Virus record (IMG/VR): IMGVR_UViG_3300027741_000205
Location: 1-29,071 of that record
Origin: a virus
DNA length: 29,071 nt
Direction: 5' to 3' (one strand)
The translations under genes were made by a program, and so were the position numbers. Each line of letters starts with the position of its first letter. Within the stretch, counting starts at the first letter, position 1. Shown in pieces: positions 1-9,196 of this stretch. The notes under the pieces were generated by a model that searched no databases, had not been told where the DNA came from, and was given only the letters and a program-made list of their open reading frames with translations.

Positions 1-1
1 C

Positions 2-604
2 TTAAAAGATGGTACAGTTATTGATAAACTTCTACAAGCTCTAATCGTAACCAAGGTTAACTATGATGAGTTATTGATCGGAGATAAGAATGCTATCTTG
101 GTTGCTGCTCGTGTATTAGGATATGGTAAAGACTATACTTTTGAAACCGTTAATTCAAATGGTCAAAAAGAGAAGGTGACCTGTGACCTGTCTAAACTAA
201 GAGATAAGCCCTTAGATGAAACACTTGTTAAACAGGGTTTAAATGAGTTTTCTCTTGATCTTCCTACCACCGGTACTACTATTACATTTAAGCTATTATC
301 TCATGGAGACGACAAGAAGATCGATGCAGAGATTAAAGGCTTATTAAAGCTATCACCTAAAGGTTCTTTTGATAGAACCACAAGACTCAAACACATCATC
401 ACATCAGTGAATGGAGATAGAGATCAAAAAGCTATCCGTGAATTTGTCGATAATTACTTGGTTGCAAAAGATTCAAGAGTATTGAGAAGTTATTACGAAA
501 AAGTATCTCCAGACGTAGAATTAAAACACTACTCAGACGATGCAGAGGAGGGCATTGATATCCCAATCGGGCTAGATTTTTTTTGGCCAGGGTCAGACGA
601 GTAG
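2..604 (+). CDS. T4 gp26-like baseplate/tail assembly protein, 5' partial
   Basis: The reading frame is open from base 2 of the window, so the true start lies upstream; the TTG at 74 is not a natural start. The stretch DELLIGDKNAILVAAR followed by LGYGKDY is the pattern I know from the T4_baseplate (gp26) family, where an invariant 'GDrnaill' segment precedes a Cys-containing small domain. The C-terminus ends in LDFFWP, also typical of this family. T4 gp26 acts in assembly of the baseplate hub and central spike. The next genes are a gp51-like gene and the tape measure, which is the slot where other tailed phages keep their tail-assembly chaperones. A run of eight T (577-584) encodes the FF of FFWP, just before the stop. 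Family call fairly sure; exact role inferred. Confidence 0.7.
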   Translation, partial: LKDGTVIDKLLQALIVTKVNYDELLIGDKNAILVAARVLGYGKDYTFETVNSNGQKEKVTCDLSKLRDKPLDETLVKQGLNEFSLDLPTTGTTITFKLLSHGDDKKIDAEIKGLLKLSPKGSFDRTTRLKHIITSVNGDRDQKAIREFVDNYLVAKDSRVLRSYYEKVSPDVELKHYSDDAEEGIDIPIGLDFFWPGSDE

Positions 605-635
605 GATAGGTCTATTCTCAGAAATACACGAAATT

Positions 636-851
636 GTGTTTCATGGTCAGGGAGGATATGATTGGGAGACGATCTATAATATGCCGATTTGGTTGAGGAA
701 GTTCACTTATAACAAAATGAAAGTATATTACGAGAAGAAGAATGCTAGTAATAATACACAACCTCAAGACCCAGCTCAGATATTTAAACCCAATATCCAA
801 CAACCTCCAGCAGACTATGTAACAAAAACTAAATCGGCGGCTAAGAAATAG
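636..851 (+). CDS. gp51-like small tail/baseplate assembly protein; possible frameshift extension of the preceding gene
   Basis: The first recognised start is GTG at 636, giving 71 residues with VYNMP-like text (IYNMPIWLRKF) and a Lys/Gln-rich tail. The same frame is open upstream as far as base 576, and its codons there read RIGLFSEIHEIV directly before the GTG. That text looks like part of the same conserved domain, so the protein probably begins earlier than 636. No ATG exists in that extension. One explanation is ribosomal slippage from the upstream gene on the T8 run (577-584), net +1 or -2. The alternative is initiation at GTG 636 or at a non-standard codon. The stop codon lies inside the stem of a terminator. 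Small proteins with a 'MPv..R' motif beside gp26 are usually hub assembly factors; function inferred by position. Confidence 0.55.
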   Translation: MFHGQGGYDWETIYNMPIWLRKFTYNKMKVYYEKKNASNNTQPQDPAQIFKPNIQQPPADYVTKTKSAAKK

Positions 852-861
852 TCGCCTTTTT
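836..861 (+). terminator. Rho-independent terminator with embedded stop codon
   Basis: GGCGGCTA (836-843) pairs with TAGTCGCC (849-856), an 8-bp stem with one G-T pair and a 5-base loop (agaaa), followed by five T (857-861). The TAG stop of the small gp51-like gene forms the start of the 3' arm. It ends the gp26/gp51 transcript before the tape-measure gene. Confidence 0.8.
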
Positions 862-862
862 C

Positions 863-876
863 CTATTTATATGTAC
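863..876 (+). promoter_or_regulatory. CTATTTAT motif, copy 1 (putative phage promoter element)
   Basis: CTATTTATATGTAC lies directly after the terminator and 21 bases before the ATG of the tape-measure-like gene. The same CTATTTAT core recurs in front of five other genes in this window (near 11185, 12100, 16496, 18883 and 19557). A promoter role is inferred from recurrence and from its place between a terminator and a start. Confidence 0.4.
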
Positions 877-891
877 AAAGTATAAAATATA

Positions 892-3354
892 ATGGCAAAT
901 ACACCGTTTGATCAACAAGGCTTAGAGAATGCAGTCGACCAGAGTAGGGCGTTGGTAGATAATGCTAACGAGTTGCAGAGGATTTACAAGAAAGCTGGGT
1001 CAGCTATACAGGATACTTTTGCACAAGCTACAAAATCTCTATCTAAAGATCTAACCAACCTAGCTAGTCAGTTTGATAAGTTATCTACGAACGATTTAAA
1101 AAGATTAGACGCTGCTAAATTACAGAAGAAACTTGCAGACGATATATTAAAGCTTCAACAAGAAGCAGGTAGAATCGAAAGAGGTACCTTACCTATCGCG
1201 CAAAGACAGGCCGATCTTGCAAGAGCACTTAAGACTGCTGCTGAAAGGAGATACGCTATTGCAAAAGCATCTAACGGTGTAGATTCCCTAGCGGCAACTA
1301 GAGCAAAAGAGGTTCTAAACAGGGTTACAGAAATGAACGATAAAGCAAAAGAGAAGTTAAGAGTAGAACAAGATGCTGTTGACACTGCTAAAGAATTAGT
1401 AACCCAAGCACAAGAACAAAACACTAACTTAGATGTGTATATTAAGAACTGGGATAAAGCAAACTTAAAAATTAAAGCAGGTGCAGGGCTATTAAAAGCT
1501 ATGGGCAAGATCCCCATAGTCGGAAGTATAATGGATGCCGATGCGGGATTAAAAGCTATGAGTCTTTCAGCAAGACAGGGAGAAAATGTTTTCAAATCAT
1601 TCGGAAAAGGCATCTCAGCAGCATTTGAAGGTATCTCTAAATCAACTGTTATCCTAGCAATTATAGACGCTGTCTACAAAGTAGTTAAGTTTTTTGTAGA
1701 AGCAATGTTTGAAGCTGATAAGAATGTTACAGCACTCTCCCGTAGTATGTCTATCAGTAAAGATGAGGCCGGAGAGCTATACAAACAAATGTACAATACA
1801 GCAACTGCTGCTAAGTATCATGCAACTCTACAAGAGGGTATACTTGTTTCACAGAAAGAGATCTTTAGAGCTCAAATGTCTTTTAATGAAGCAATGGGAA
1901 CTTCAGTGATGTTAACTGAGACTATGCAAACTCAATTAGCAGTAGCTCAAAGTGATATTAAATTGTCTGATGAGGCGATGATAGGATTAGCACAGAGTGC
2001 TTTAGCAACAGGTCAAGGAGTTGAAGATATAGAAAAAACCATATTAGGAACTACTGCCAGTATCCAAAAAGGAGTAGGCCTTAATCTAGATAACAAGAAA
2101 ATTCTTGAATCTGTATTAAAACTCTCTGCAGGCATAAAGTTAAATTTTAAGGGTAACTATGAGTCTATGACCCTTGCAGTCACTCAAGCAAAAATGTTAG
2201 GGACCACTCTTGAGAAGATAGACAGTACTACTAGCTCTTTATTAAATTTTGAATCATCGATTCAAGCTCAATTAGAGGCTGAACTACTTACAGGTAAAGA
2301 AATTAATCTAAATGCAGCTAGGTACTATGCACTAACCAATCAAACTGAGAAGCTAACAGATGAGATTGCTAAAAATATAGGAGATTACGATACATATTCG
2401 AAAATGACCCGTATCACTCAAGAATCTTATGCTAAATCTTTAGGAATGTCTAGAGACGATATGGCTGAGATGCTATTCCAGCAAAAAGCTATGAATGCTT
2501 TGAAAAAAGCTGGAAATTACGATAACGGTAAGAGTTTATTGGAGAATTACAGGGTATTGAAAGATACAGGAAACCTTACAGATGAAATAAGAGATGCTGC
2601 TGGAGCTACAGTCCTAAAAAATCTAGAAAATTTAGATGCACAGGAAAAATTTGCTAAAGCTCTAGATAAGGCAAAAGAAGCTTTTACTCAGTTAGTAACA
2701 GGGGGCACACTAGATAAATTAGCAAATCTAATCATAAAACTAGTAGATACTCTAACCGGTGGACAGGCTACTGCAGATGCAGCAGAACAAAAAAGACAAG
2801 AAGCAGCGAAAACTACTGGCGATCAAAGCAAGCAGTTGCTAAGTCAAGCAGCAGATTTACAAAAGCAATCTGAAAGTAGTTCAAAAACAGCAGGAGCAGC
2901 TAAAGGAGCCAGCATGGGAATAGCAGCAGCAATCGGCGGATTAGTACTAGGCACTCTCTTAGATGTTACAGGTATTGGTGCTGCATTAGGCGTACCTCTT
3001 CAAGCAGCTTCCTTAGCAACAATTACAGCAGCTCTAGGAACAGGTGCCGCTGTTGGAGCAGGTGCAGGATATCTAGGAGCAGAAGCACCAAAACCTACTG
3101 CAATGTCTGCAAAAGACTTTACCCTAAAAACCCTACCTGAAGACACCATTACAGTTCAGGGAGGAACTAAGCTAGGAAGAACAGATGAAATGGTTGCAGA
3201 ATTAAAAGAGCAGAATCGTATTTTGATGGCTATCCTAGCCAAGGATACCACTATAAAGGTAGATGGCCAAACACTAGCAAATACCGTAGGTGTAAACGTA
3301 CCGGTGAGTTATGGAAATTTATTAAACCCAGGATCATCAACATATTATTCATAA
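892..3354 (+). CDS. Tape-measure-like tail protein
   Basis: An 820-residue protein, mostly helical. Residues about 10-190 are rich in Ala, Lys, Glu and Gln in a coiled-coil-like pattern. A hydrophobic helix lies near residues 248-277 (STVILAIIDAVYKVVKFF). A long Gly/Ala-rich hydrophobic region spans about 670-735 (GMGIAAAIGG-type text). This mix of long coiled coil with internal hydrophobic, membrane-compatible segments is typical of tape-measure proteins, which set tail length and may enter the host envelope during DNA entry. Its position, after gp26/gp51-like genes and before tube-cap and baseplate hub genes, supports the call. It is longer than T4 gp29 (about 590 residues). Sequence identity to gp29 itself is not visible to me, so the call rests on composition and order. 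Confidence 0.65.
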   Translation: MANTPFDQQGLENAVDQSRALVDNANELQRIYKKAGSAIQDTFAQATKSLSKDLTNLASQFDKLSTNDLKRLDAAKLQKKLADDILKLQQEAGRIERGTLPIAQRQADLARALKTAAERRYAIAKASNGVDSLAATRAKEVLNRVTEMNDKAKEKLRVEQDAVDTAKELVTQAQEQNTNLDVYIKNWDKANLKIKAGAGLLKAMGKIPIVGSIMDADAGLKAMSLSARQGENVFKSFGKGISAAFEGISKSTVILAIIDAVYKVVKFFVEAMFEADKNVTALSRSMSISKDEAGELYKQMYNTATAAKYHATLQEGILVSQKEIFRAQMSFNEAMGTSVMLTETMQTQLAVAQSDIKLSDEAMIGLAQSALATGQGVEDIEKTILGTTASIQKGVGLNLDNKKILESVLKLSAGIKLNFKGNYESMTLAVTQAKMLGTTLEKIDSTTSSLLNFESSIQAQLEAELLTGKEINLNAARYYALTNQTEKLTDEIAKNIGDYDTYSKMTRITQESYAKSLGMSRDDMAEMLFQQKAMNALKKAGNYDNGKSLLENYRVLKDTGNLTDEIRDAAGATVLKNLENLDAQEKFAKALDKAKEAFTQLVTGGTLDKLANLIIKLVDTLTGGQATADAAEQKRQEAAKTTGDQSKQLLSQAADLQKQSESSSKTAGAAKGASMGIAAAIGGLVLGTLLDVTGIGAALGVPLQAASLATITAALGTGAAVGAGAGYLGAEAPKPTAMSAKDFTLKTLPEDTITVQGGTKLGRTDEMVAELKEQNRILMAILAKDTTIKVDGQTLANTVGVNVPVSYGNLLNPGSSTYYS

Positions 3355-3358
3355 CAAG

Positions 3359-5473
3359 ATGCCACTAATAACATCAAAGACAAACTTAAAGAGTTTAAAA
3401 TACGGTAACGATAGACCAGGTAATGGATCTAGCGGTCAACCATATCTACAGTTTGCTATACCCGAAAATGCTACCAAAGAAGAACTAAACTACTATCAAA
3501 ACAATAAAAATAGCTTGGATTTTCCTGGCGTTGGAGCAGGTTTTGATCTAAACCAAGGAGGTGCATATGCTAGTCAAGCAGCTAAATACGATCAATTACG
3601 TATCAGTAAGTTCTTCAAGGATAAGTCCAGAGGACCTTTATTCATAGCCAAACAAGAAGCTCTACAGTTAGCCAATCCTAAGATACAGACCGGAGACAGT
3701 ATTAGTTTTGGTTCGGATTTATCGTCAATTGGTATCCTTGAAAATACTAGAATCTATAATGGAGGTTTGAATACACTAGCCCAGGTCGGTGTACAGGGTA
3801 CAGGGTTTCATTTCGATAGACATGGAACGGTACCAATAAATCCTTTCCAGGCTAAGTATGAATATGTAGCTAGTGAGACTCTATCCAATAATCCTAGGAG
3901 ATTGGTTACCTTATATCAATCAAAGATACTAGGTGTAATTGGCGATGCAGCTACTAAAAAAGCAATGACTAAGTTAGCGATATCAAGTAATCCTAACCTA
4001 CTAATTCAGTATGCTGGCGGACCGACTTCGATAGGAGGTATAGGGTTAACAACTATACATAGGAGAGTTATTACAGGAGACACAGTAGAAGTAAGAGCTA
4101 GAGGTGGAGCAAACACAGTTGCTTACAATGTAGCACTACTTGCAGATATAAATCACAACGGAGGCAGTCTATCAGGTAGAAAAATATTCCCTACAGAGGA
4201 AAATTTGGTAGACCTATACACACTTAACATAGCTGATACTCCAACTGTAAACCCAACTATTCTTAAAACCTTTAATACAGGAAGTACTCTACCAAGAGTT
4301 GATTACACAGATCTAAAAATATTTCCACTTGGTATAGAGAAAGATGAAGTTTCAATACACAACTTTACCTACGCACTAAATTACCAGGGTTTAAAATCAG
4401 CAGGAGAAAAGTCTCAAAATGGAATCTCAAGCATAAGGCAAGATTTTAGAAAAACTATAGTAGAGGAGCTACCCTTCGCTGCAGGTAAGGTACCTTACAA
4501 CGATAATTATAGAAACGGTAAAAATCTTTCGCAAGGGTATGGAACAGGTGATCCTGGATCTCCAAGTAGATTAAGAGTAAATTACTCTGATATAAGCGAG
4601 ATAGGTCAAGACATGGTAAACTACCAGGATATTATACCGAGATACGATTACACTAGAGACACTGTACCAAAGGACTTAATCAAGTTTAATATCGAAACAA
4701 TCGAAGTAGATAGCCCGGATCAGCCAGGTGAAGGAGCAGCTGGTGCTAGCCTATTAGTATTTAGAGCTTTCTTGACTGCAATCCAAGACAATCACTCAGC
4801 AGAGTACTCACCGGTGAAGTATGTGGGCAGAGGAGAAAACTTCTATGCTTACAATGGATTTACACGTAATTTATCGTTCTCATTTAAAATAGCTCCACAG
4901 ACTAGACAGGAGATGGCCCCGCTATATAAGAAATTAAACTATTTAGTATCTCAACTATACCCAGATTATCAGAGTTTTATTAGAACAAATGGAAATAACT
5001 TAGGTAATGGATTTATGAGAGCACCTATAACTAGATTAACTATAGGAGACTACATAGTAAGACAACCAGGCTTTTTCACAGCTATGAATATAACCATACC
5101 AGACGATTCACCTTGGGAGATCGTAGCTGACCCGCAAGGTAAAGATATGGGAATGTATGAATTACCACACGTCTTAGAAGTATCCTGTCAATTTACTCCT
5201 ATACACGATTTCTTAGCAAGAAGATCTTGGATACCGAGCGGTAATTTCCCAGGCACTTCTACGAATGCTAATATAACACCGTTGATAACACCAAACCCTA
5301 ACAACACCTTAACAGGTAATGAGTTTGGAATAGGTAAAAACACTCAAAATGAACCAAAAGTACAGGTTGTAAACCCTTCGCCAGGCACAATTCCCCCTCC
5401 CGTAGCTGCTACAGTTACTCCTGTAATTACTAATAAGCTAACAGGTAATTTTCAATCTGCTTTTAATGTTTAA
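3359..5473 (+). CDS. Tail tube-cap/initiator-like structural protein
   Basis: A 704-residue protein starting 5 bases after the tape measure stop. The N-terminal half is rich in Asn, Gly and Tyr, with RISKFFKDKSRGPLFIAKQ near residue 80. The C-terminal part carries MAPLYKKLNYLVSQLYPDY, then LTIGDYIVRQPGFF, then SPWEIV and LPHVLEVSCQFTPIHDF. That 'reach the YP, LTIGDY, PGF, SPWEI, LPH-L-VS-FTPIHD' succession is what I associate with tube-like domains in T4-like tail tube-cap and initiator proteins (gp48/gp54 type; gpU in P2). The order tape measure, this gene, gpX-like, hub matches contractile-tail logic. The specific T4 equivalent cannot be fixed from sequence alone. A Pro/Thr/Asn-rich stretch closes the protein. 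Confidence 0.5.
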   Translation: MPLITSKTNLKSLKYGNDRPGNGSSGQPYLQFAIPENATKEELNYYQNNKNSLDFPGVGAGFDLNQGGAYASQAAKYDQLRISKFFKDKSRGPLFIAKQEALQLANPKIQTGDSISFGSDLSSIGILENTRIYNGGLNTLAQVGVQGTGFHFDRHGTVPINPFQAKYEYVASETLSNNPRRLVTLYQSKILGVIGDAATKKAMTKLAISSNPNLLIQYAGGPTSIGGIGLTTIHRRVITGDTVEVRARGGANTVAYNVALLADINHNGGSLSGRKIFPTEENLVDLYTLNIADTPTVNPTILKTFNTGSTLPRVDYTDLKIFPLGIEKDEVSIHNFTYALNYQGLKSAGEKSQNGISSIRQDFRKTIVEELPFAAGKVPYNDNYRNGKNLSQGYGTGDPGSPSRLRVNYSDISEIGQDMVNYQDIIPRYDYTRDTVPKDLIKFNIETIEVDSPDQPGEGAAGASLLVFRAFLTAIQDNHSAEYSPVKYVGRGENFYAYNGFTRNLSFSFKIAPQTRQEMAPLYKKLNYLVSQLYPDYQSFIRTNGNNLGNGFMRAPITRLTIGDYIVRQPGFFTAMNITIPDDSPWEIVADPQGKDMGMYELPHVLEVSCQFTPIHDFLARRSWIPSGNFPGTSTNANITPLITPNPNNTLTGNEFGIGKNTQNEPKVQVVNPSPGTIPPPVAATVTPVITNKLTGNFQSAFNV

Positions 5474-5484
5474 ACATAGAAAAT

Positions 5485-5790
5485 ATGTCAAATAGATACC
5501 AACCCATACCCGTAATTAAAACACCATCAGGTAAAAGATATTACCTAAATAATATTTATCCGGACATCCCTGTTACAGAAAATGATATTTATATTATACC
5601 GACTATAGGAGATAGACTAGATCTATTAGCGTATACCTACTACAAGGATAGTAATTTGTACTGGGTTATAGCATCCGCTAACGCACTACCTGGAGATAGC
5701 TTAATACCGCCGCTAGGTAAACAACTGAGAATACCGGCAGATGTACAGAATATACAGGTGAGCTATACAAGAATTAATTCAATAAGATAA
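5485..5790 (+). CDS. LysM/gpX-like baseplate protein (gp53 N-domain type)
   Basis: A 101-residue protein. Residues about 40-85 read GDRLDLLAYTYYKDSNLYWV, then IASANALPGD and PLGKQLRIP. This is the LysM-type fold pattern of P2 gpX and the N-terminal domain of T4 gp53: a GDrLD-La-ryYGD-s-lWwvIa-aN core followed by a 'G-lrIP' strand. In contractile tails such proteins clamp baseplate parts around the tube and hub. It sits 11 bases after the tube-cap-like gene and 14 bases before the hub gene. It lacks the C-terminal half of full-length T4 gp53 (about 196 residues), so it is closer in length to gpX or Afp7-like proteins. Confidence 0.7.
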   Translation: MSNRYQPIPVIKTPSGKRYYLNNIYPDIPVTENDIYIIPTIGDRLDLLAYTYYKDSNLYWVIASANALPGDSLIPPLGKQLRIPADVQNIQVSYTRINSIR

Positions 5791-5804
5791 ACTAAAAAAG
5801 TTAT

Positions 5805-8800
5805 ATGTTAACACCCGATAATGTAATTGGAGGAGCACTCGACGATGGAATTATTAAACAGTTAGAAAAGAGAATAAACATACTCGGTCAAACAGGTCAA
5901 AGATCTCACACAGATTTACTGTATCTTGGAAACAAGAACTGTTGGGTTAAAATGACTTCGTTTACTGATATAGTAGCTGATGCAGATAAGATAGCTAAAG
6001 CAATGGGAGGAGAAGTACAGTTTGGCGGTAGAGATGATCTAGCCAGACAATGGACACTATCAGGAGGAGTATCGACTGCAGGAGATGGAGTAGATAAACC
6101 AGTTACGATGAGATCCGGAATTGGAACTAAAGATGATCCTTATAGTGGAGCGTATGGAGCTGGGGGTATCGGAGAGTTAGGGTATAGACCTATGCCTGGT
6201 ATTGAATCTCTAACAGTTGAATCTATGCCACCACTTGGTGCTACCTATCAAGCAACAGTTAAGATCAAAGCCTGGAATCTAAACCAGTTATCTATCTTAG
6301 ATATGCTATACTTTAGACTAGGATTTAGTTGCTTGATTGAATGGGGACATAGTACATATGTTGATAATGAAGGGCATGTTAAAACTACAATTGTACAGAC
6401 TATAGATGCTTTCACAAAAGGAATTACTTCAGACGATATTAAAGATCAAATACAGAAAAAAAGAATAGAGAGCGGTTATAACTATGATGCGATGCTAGGG
6501 TTTATTACAAACTACGAATGGGTACAGAGTAGAGACGGAAGTTATGACTGTACAGTTAGAGTTACAGGTCTAGGTTCATTAGCTGAATCTCTAAAGATTA
6601 ACAACCAGGAAAACATGCCTGCAGTAACACAGCCTCCACAAGGTGGTGCTGCTTCAAATCAAACAACACCGTTGATAATAGACTCAGCATTAAAAGGTTT
6701 CCTAACCGAAGTTAAAAACTTTGCCAACGCTAATGCTCATAGTACAACTCCTAATTTAGCAGGTTTTGAAGCTAAGATGAAAGAAGTATTCTCAACAGGT
6801 AAAGATTATCTAAACCTAATAGATTCGAGTAAAAAACCTGGTGATATTTACGATAATTTTAAACACGGGTTTAGTAGGAGGTATATGAGGGATAGGAGTA
6901 AAGGTATGGTAGCAAATCAGGTAACGCCTCTAAAGCTAGCAGACTTTGTAAAATACACTACTCTATCTGTACAGACTACAACCAAAACATCCTCACCTAC
7001 CTCAACTACGGTCCTGCCATATATACCTCTAAGCCTTTTACTGGCTTACATTAATAACTCATGTCTAATTTATACAGGGGATAGTGATAGAAAGCAAGTA
7101 GTGTACCTGGATTTCCATCCGGATACGAACTTGTGTCTACACGTACCTCAACAGATATCTATCGATCCTACAGTTTGCTTGGTAGACTGTTATGCAACTA
7201 CAGCAGAACTACAGGACCTGTTACTAAAGAAGGGTATCACAGATTTAAGTAAGATAGTATCACCCGGTCCGTTAACGGCAGAATGTACGGTAAACGATAA
7301 GATACGTGTAACCGGTCTATTGTTTGCGGATAAGAGTAGTCCGTATAGAGGACATACTATGAATATCTTTGTTAATGTGGACTATCTTTTAAGGACCTAT
7401 GATGCATTAATGTCAAATGATCCGAAAAAGAATATTATCCTTAATGTGTATTTAAAACAAGTTTTAACAGACATATCTAAAGCAATCGGAGGTATTAATA
7501 TCTTTAGTATTATACCCGATCAAACTACCGATGTAATTACGATATTTGATACACAGAATTTAGCAGGTGATAAAGAGGAAATACCTGAAATACCGGTCTT
7601 TGGATTAGGAACTGCAACAGTTAGGGAGTATAGCTTAAAAACTGATGCTAGTACCGCTCTAGGAAGTACTCTAGCTATTACAGCACAGTACGACCCTAGT
7701 AGGGATGATCTAAATAAATCAGGTTTAAATAGAGATGGAAGTGGTTTTGTAGCAATCAATAAAAGACTTCAAGATAGGTTAAAGTTACACCCGAGTACTA
7801 ATGCAAGTCCGGTTAGAGCAATACTCCCATCTGCGCAACAACAGCTTGATAAAATATTAGCAGATAATAAAGCTAAGGTACAATACGAACAACAGAAAGC
7901 AAATGTAATTGATTCGACAGCAACGTCGTTAAATCGAGATATTCAAGCTCAAATTCAAATACAGAACTTTAAACAGCAATCAGCTGTAATTCTAACACCG
8001 GAAGAAGCTATAGCAAAGTTTAATAGAACTCAAGTAATACTGGGGAGTACTCCTGCACCGACATTAACCCCTGAACAAATAGCACAGCAGGCTGAAGCTA
8101 CTAAACAAGCAGCAGCTCAGCAGATTGAAGAGCAAAACTATGTACAGGCTAATGCATTTAATAAACAACTAACCTATACGTATGGATTTAGTAACGCATC
8201 TCGTGGTGTAATACAACTCAATCAAGACAATATACCAGGGGTTTTAAACTACTACACAGATGCACTATTAAAAGTAAAGAATAGTAGCGATATAGTTAAA
8301 GGCACTATAACAGCAAACGGGATCTTACCGTTATCTCTAAATATGACCCTGGATGGAATTAGCGGTATACCACTATTTGAAGCATTTACTTTACCGGGGA
8401 ATAGATTACCGATTCAGTACTGTTCAACTAAAGGAGTGCATGCCAAGCCTCTAGTAGGCTTTACTATAGTAGGCGTTAGCCATACTATTCAGAATAACCA
8501 ATGGACTACTTCGATTAAAGGCCAGATGATCAATCTACCGGAAGGTACACCAATTAAAAAAATTACACAGCCGCAACCTAGAACTTACATACCAGGTGTT
8601 AGACCTGATTCAGGGTACAAGAATACAGCCCTGTATAAAGATGCAGCCTTTCAAACTAGGTTACAGCAACTATGTACAAAATGGAAAATTAACGCAGATG
8701 ACTTACTAAGGATATTCTACGCTGAATCTAGATTAAATCCAGCAGATAAACTCTATACTGATTCAGGTGGAAATAGTTTTAGCGGTCCAGGACCGGGTAG

Positions 8801-9185
8801 ACACTTACTAGCTGTAGGTTTAATTCAATGGACACCCGATAATGTACAACGAGGTGGTACACCAGGACCGGCTTATACCCTGGAGCAAATCTCTACTATG
8901 TCTGGAGTTGAACAACTTGATTTAGTAGATATGTACTTTACGTATTGGAAGCGTGCAGGTAAAGACGTTACACAAGGAAATATCTTAACACTGTATAGTC
9001 TAGTATTTATTCCTACACTATTTAAACCTTTCCAATCAGGAAATCCAACCGATATTGTCAAGTACGGTAGAACATCACCTGAAAGAATATCAAAACAAAA
9101 TCCTGCAATCGCTAGAGCAGCAGGTAAGAAACCTGGCGAACCATTGACTATTCAAGATTTTAGACGATACGTAGACACAGTATAA
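5805..9185 (+). CDS. Baseplate hub protein with C-terminal lytic transglycosylase-like domain
   Basis: An 1126-residue protein. Residues 131-185 (PGIESLTVES, then ATVKIKAWNLNQLSILDMLY, then LIEWGHS) look like the gp27/gpD-type hub domain found in contractile baseplates. Residues about 665-785 are a Gln/Ala-rich, coiled-coil-like linker. The last ~180 residues resemble the SLT lysozyme-like fold: LLRIFYAESRLNP places a candidate catalytic Glu at residue 974, followed by GLIQWTP. This suggests that the hub itself carries the peptidoglycan-cutting enzyme, where T4 uses a separate gp5 with lysozyme. It starts 14 bases after the gpX-like gene. Hub call fairly sure; catalysis inferred from the Glu and GLIQW-type motif. 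Confidence 0.7.
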   Translation: MLTPDNVIGGALDDGIIKQLEKRINILGQTGQRSHTDLLYLGNKNCWVKMTSFTDIVADADKIAKAMGGEVQFGGRDDLARQWTLSGGVSTAGDGVDKPVTMRSGIGTKDDPYSGAYGAGGIGELGYRPMPGIESLTVESMPPLGATYQATVKIKAWNLNQLSILDMLYFRLGFSCLIEWGHSTYVDNEGHVKTTIVQTIDAFTKGITSDDIKDQIQKKRIESGYNYDAMLGFITNYEWVQSRDGSYDCTVRVTGLGSLAESLKINNQENMPAVTQPPQGGAASNQTTPLIIDSALKGFLTEVKNFANANAHSTTPNLAGFEAKMKEVFSTGKDYLNLIDSSKKPGDIYDNFKHGFSRRYMRDRSKGMVANQVTPLKLADFVKYTTLSVQTTTKTSSPTSTTVLPYIPLSLLLAYINNSCLIYTGDSDRKQVVYLDFHPDTNLCLHVPQQISIDPTVCLVDCYATTAELQDLLLKKGITDLSKIVSPGPLTAECTVNDKIRVTGLLFADKSSPYRGHTMNIFVNVDYLLRTYDALMSNDPKKNIILNVYLKQVLTDISKAIGGINIFSIIPDQTTDVITIFDTQNLAGDKEEIPEIPVFGLGTATVREYSLKTDASTALGSTLAITAQYDPSRDDLNKSGLNRDGSGFVAINKRLQDRLKLHPSTNASPVRAILPSAQQQLDKILADNKAKVQYEQQKANVIDSTATSLNRDIQAQIQIQNFKQQSAVILTPEEAIAKFNRTQVILGSTPAPTLTPEQIAQQAEATKQAAAQQIEEQNYVQANAFNKQLTYTYGFSNASRGVIQLNQDNIPGVLNYYTDALLKVKNSSDIVKGTITANGILPLSLNMTLDGISGIPLFEAFTLPGNRLPIQYCSTKGVHAKPLVGFTIVGVSHTIQNNQWTTSIKGQMINLPEGTPIKKITQPQPRTYIPGVRPDSGYKNTALYKDAAFQTRLQQLCTKWKINADDLLRIFYAESRLNPADKLYTDSGGNSFSGPGPGRHLLAVGLIQWTPDNVQRGGTPGPAYTLEQISTMSGVEQLDLVDMYFTYWKRAGKDVTQGNILTLYSLVFIPTLFKPFQSGNPTDIVKYGRTSPERISKQNPAIARAAGKKPGEPLTIQDFRRYVDTV

Positions 9186-9196
9186 TTTAACCAATC

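Noticed and set aside
577-609. A P2-style -1 frameshift at the T8 run
   Set aside because: The -1 frame meets a TAG at 607-609, before the conserved domain; only a net +1 or -2 shift reaches it.
863-870. A T4 late promoter (TATAAATA)
   Set aside because: The sense-strand word is TATTTAT, not TATAAATA; only its reverse complement is similar, and that would point away from the gene.
1155-1613. Long open frames on the minus strand inside the tape-measure gene (and others at 7520, 16884, 19319, 20562, 25179, 28198)
   Set aside because: They lie opposite clear coding genes, mirror their codon bias or repeats, and have no start context or recognised motifs.
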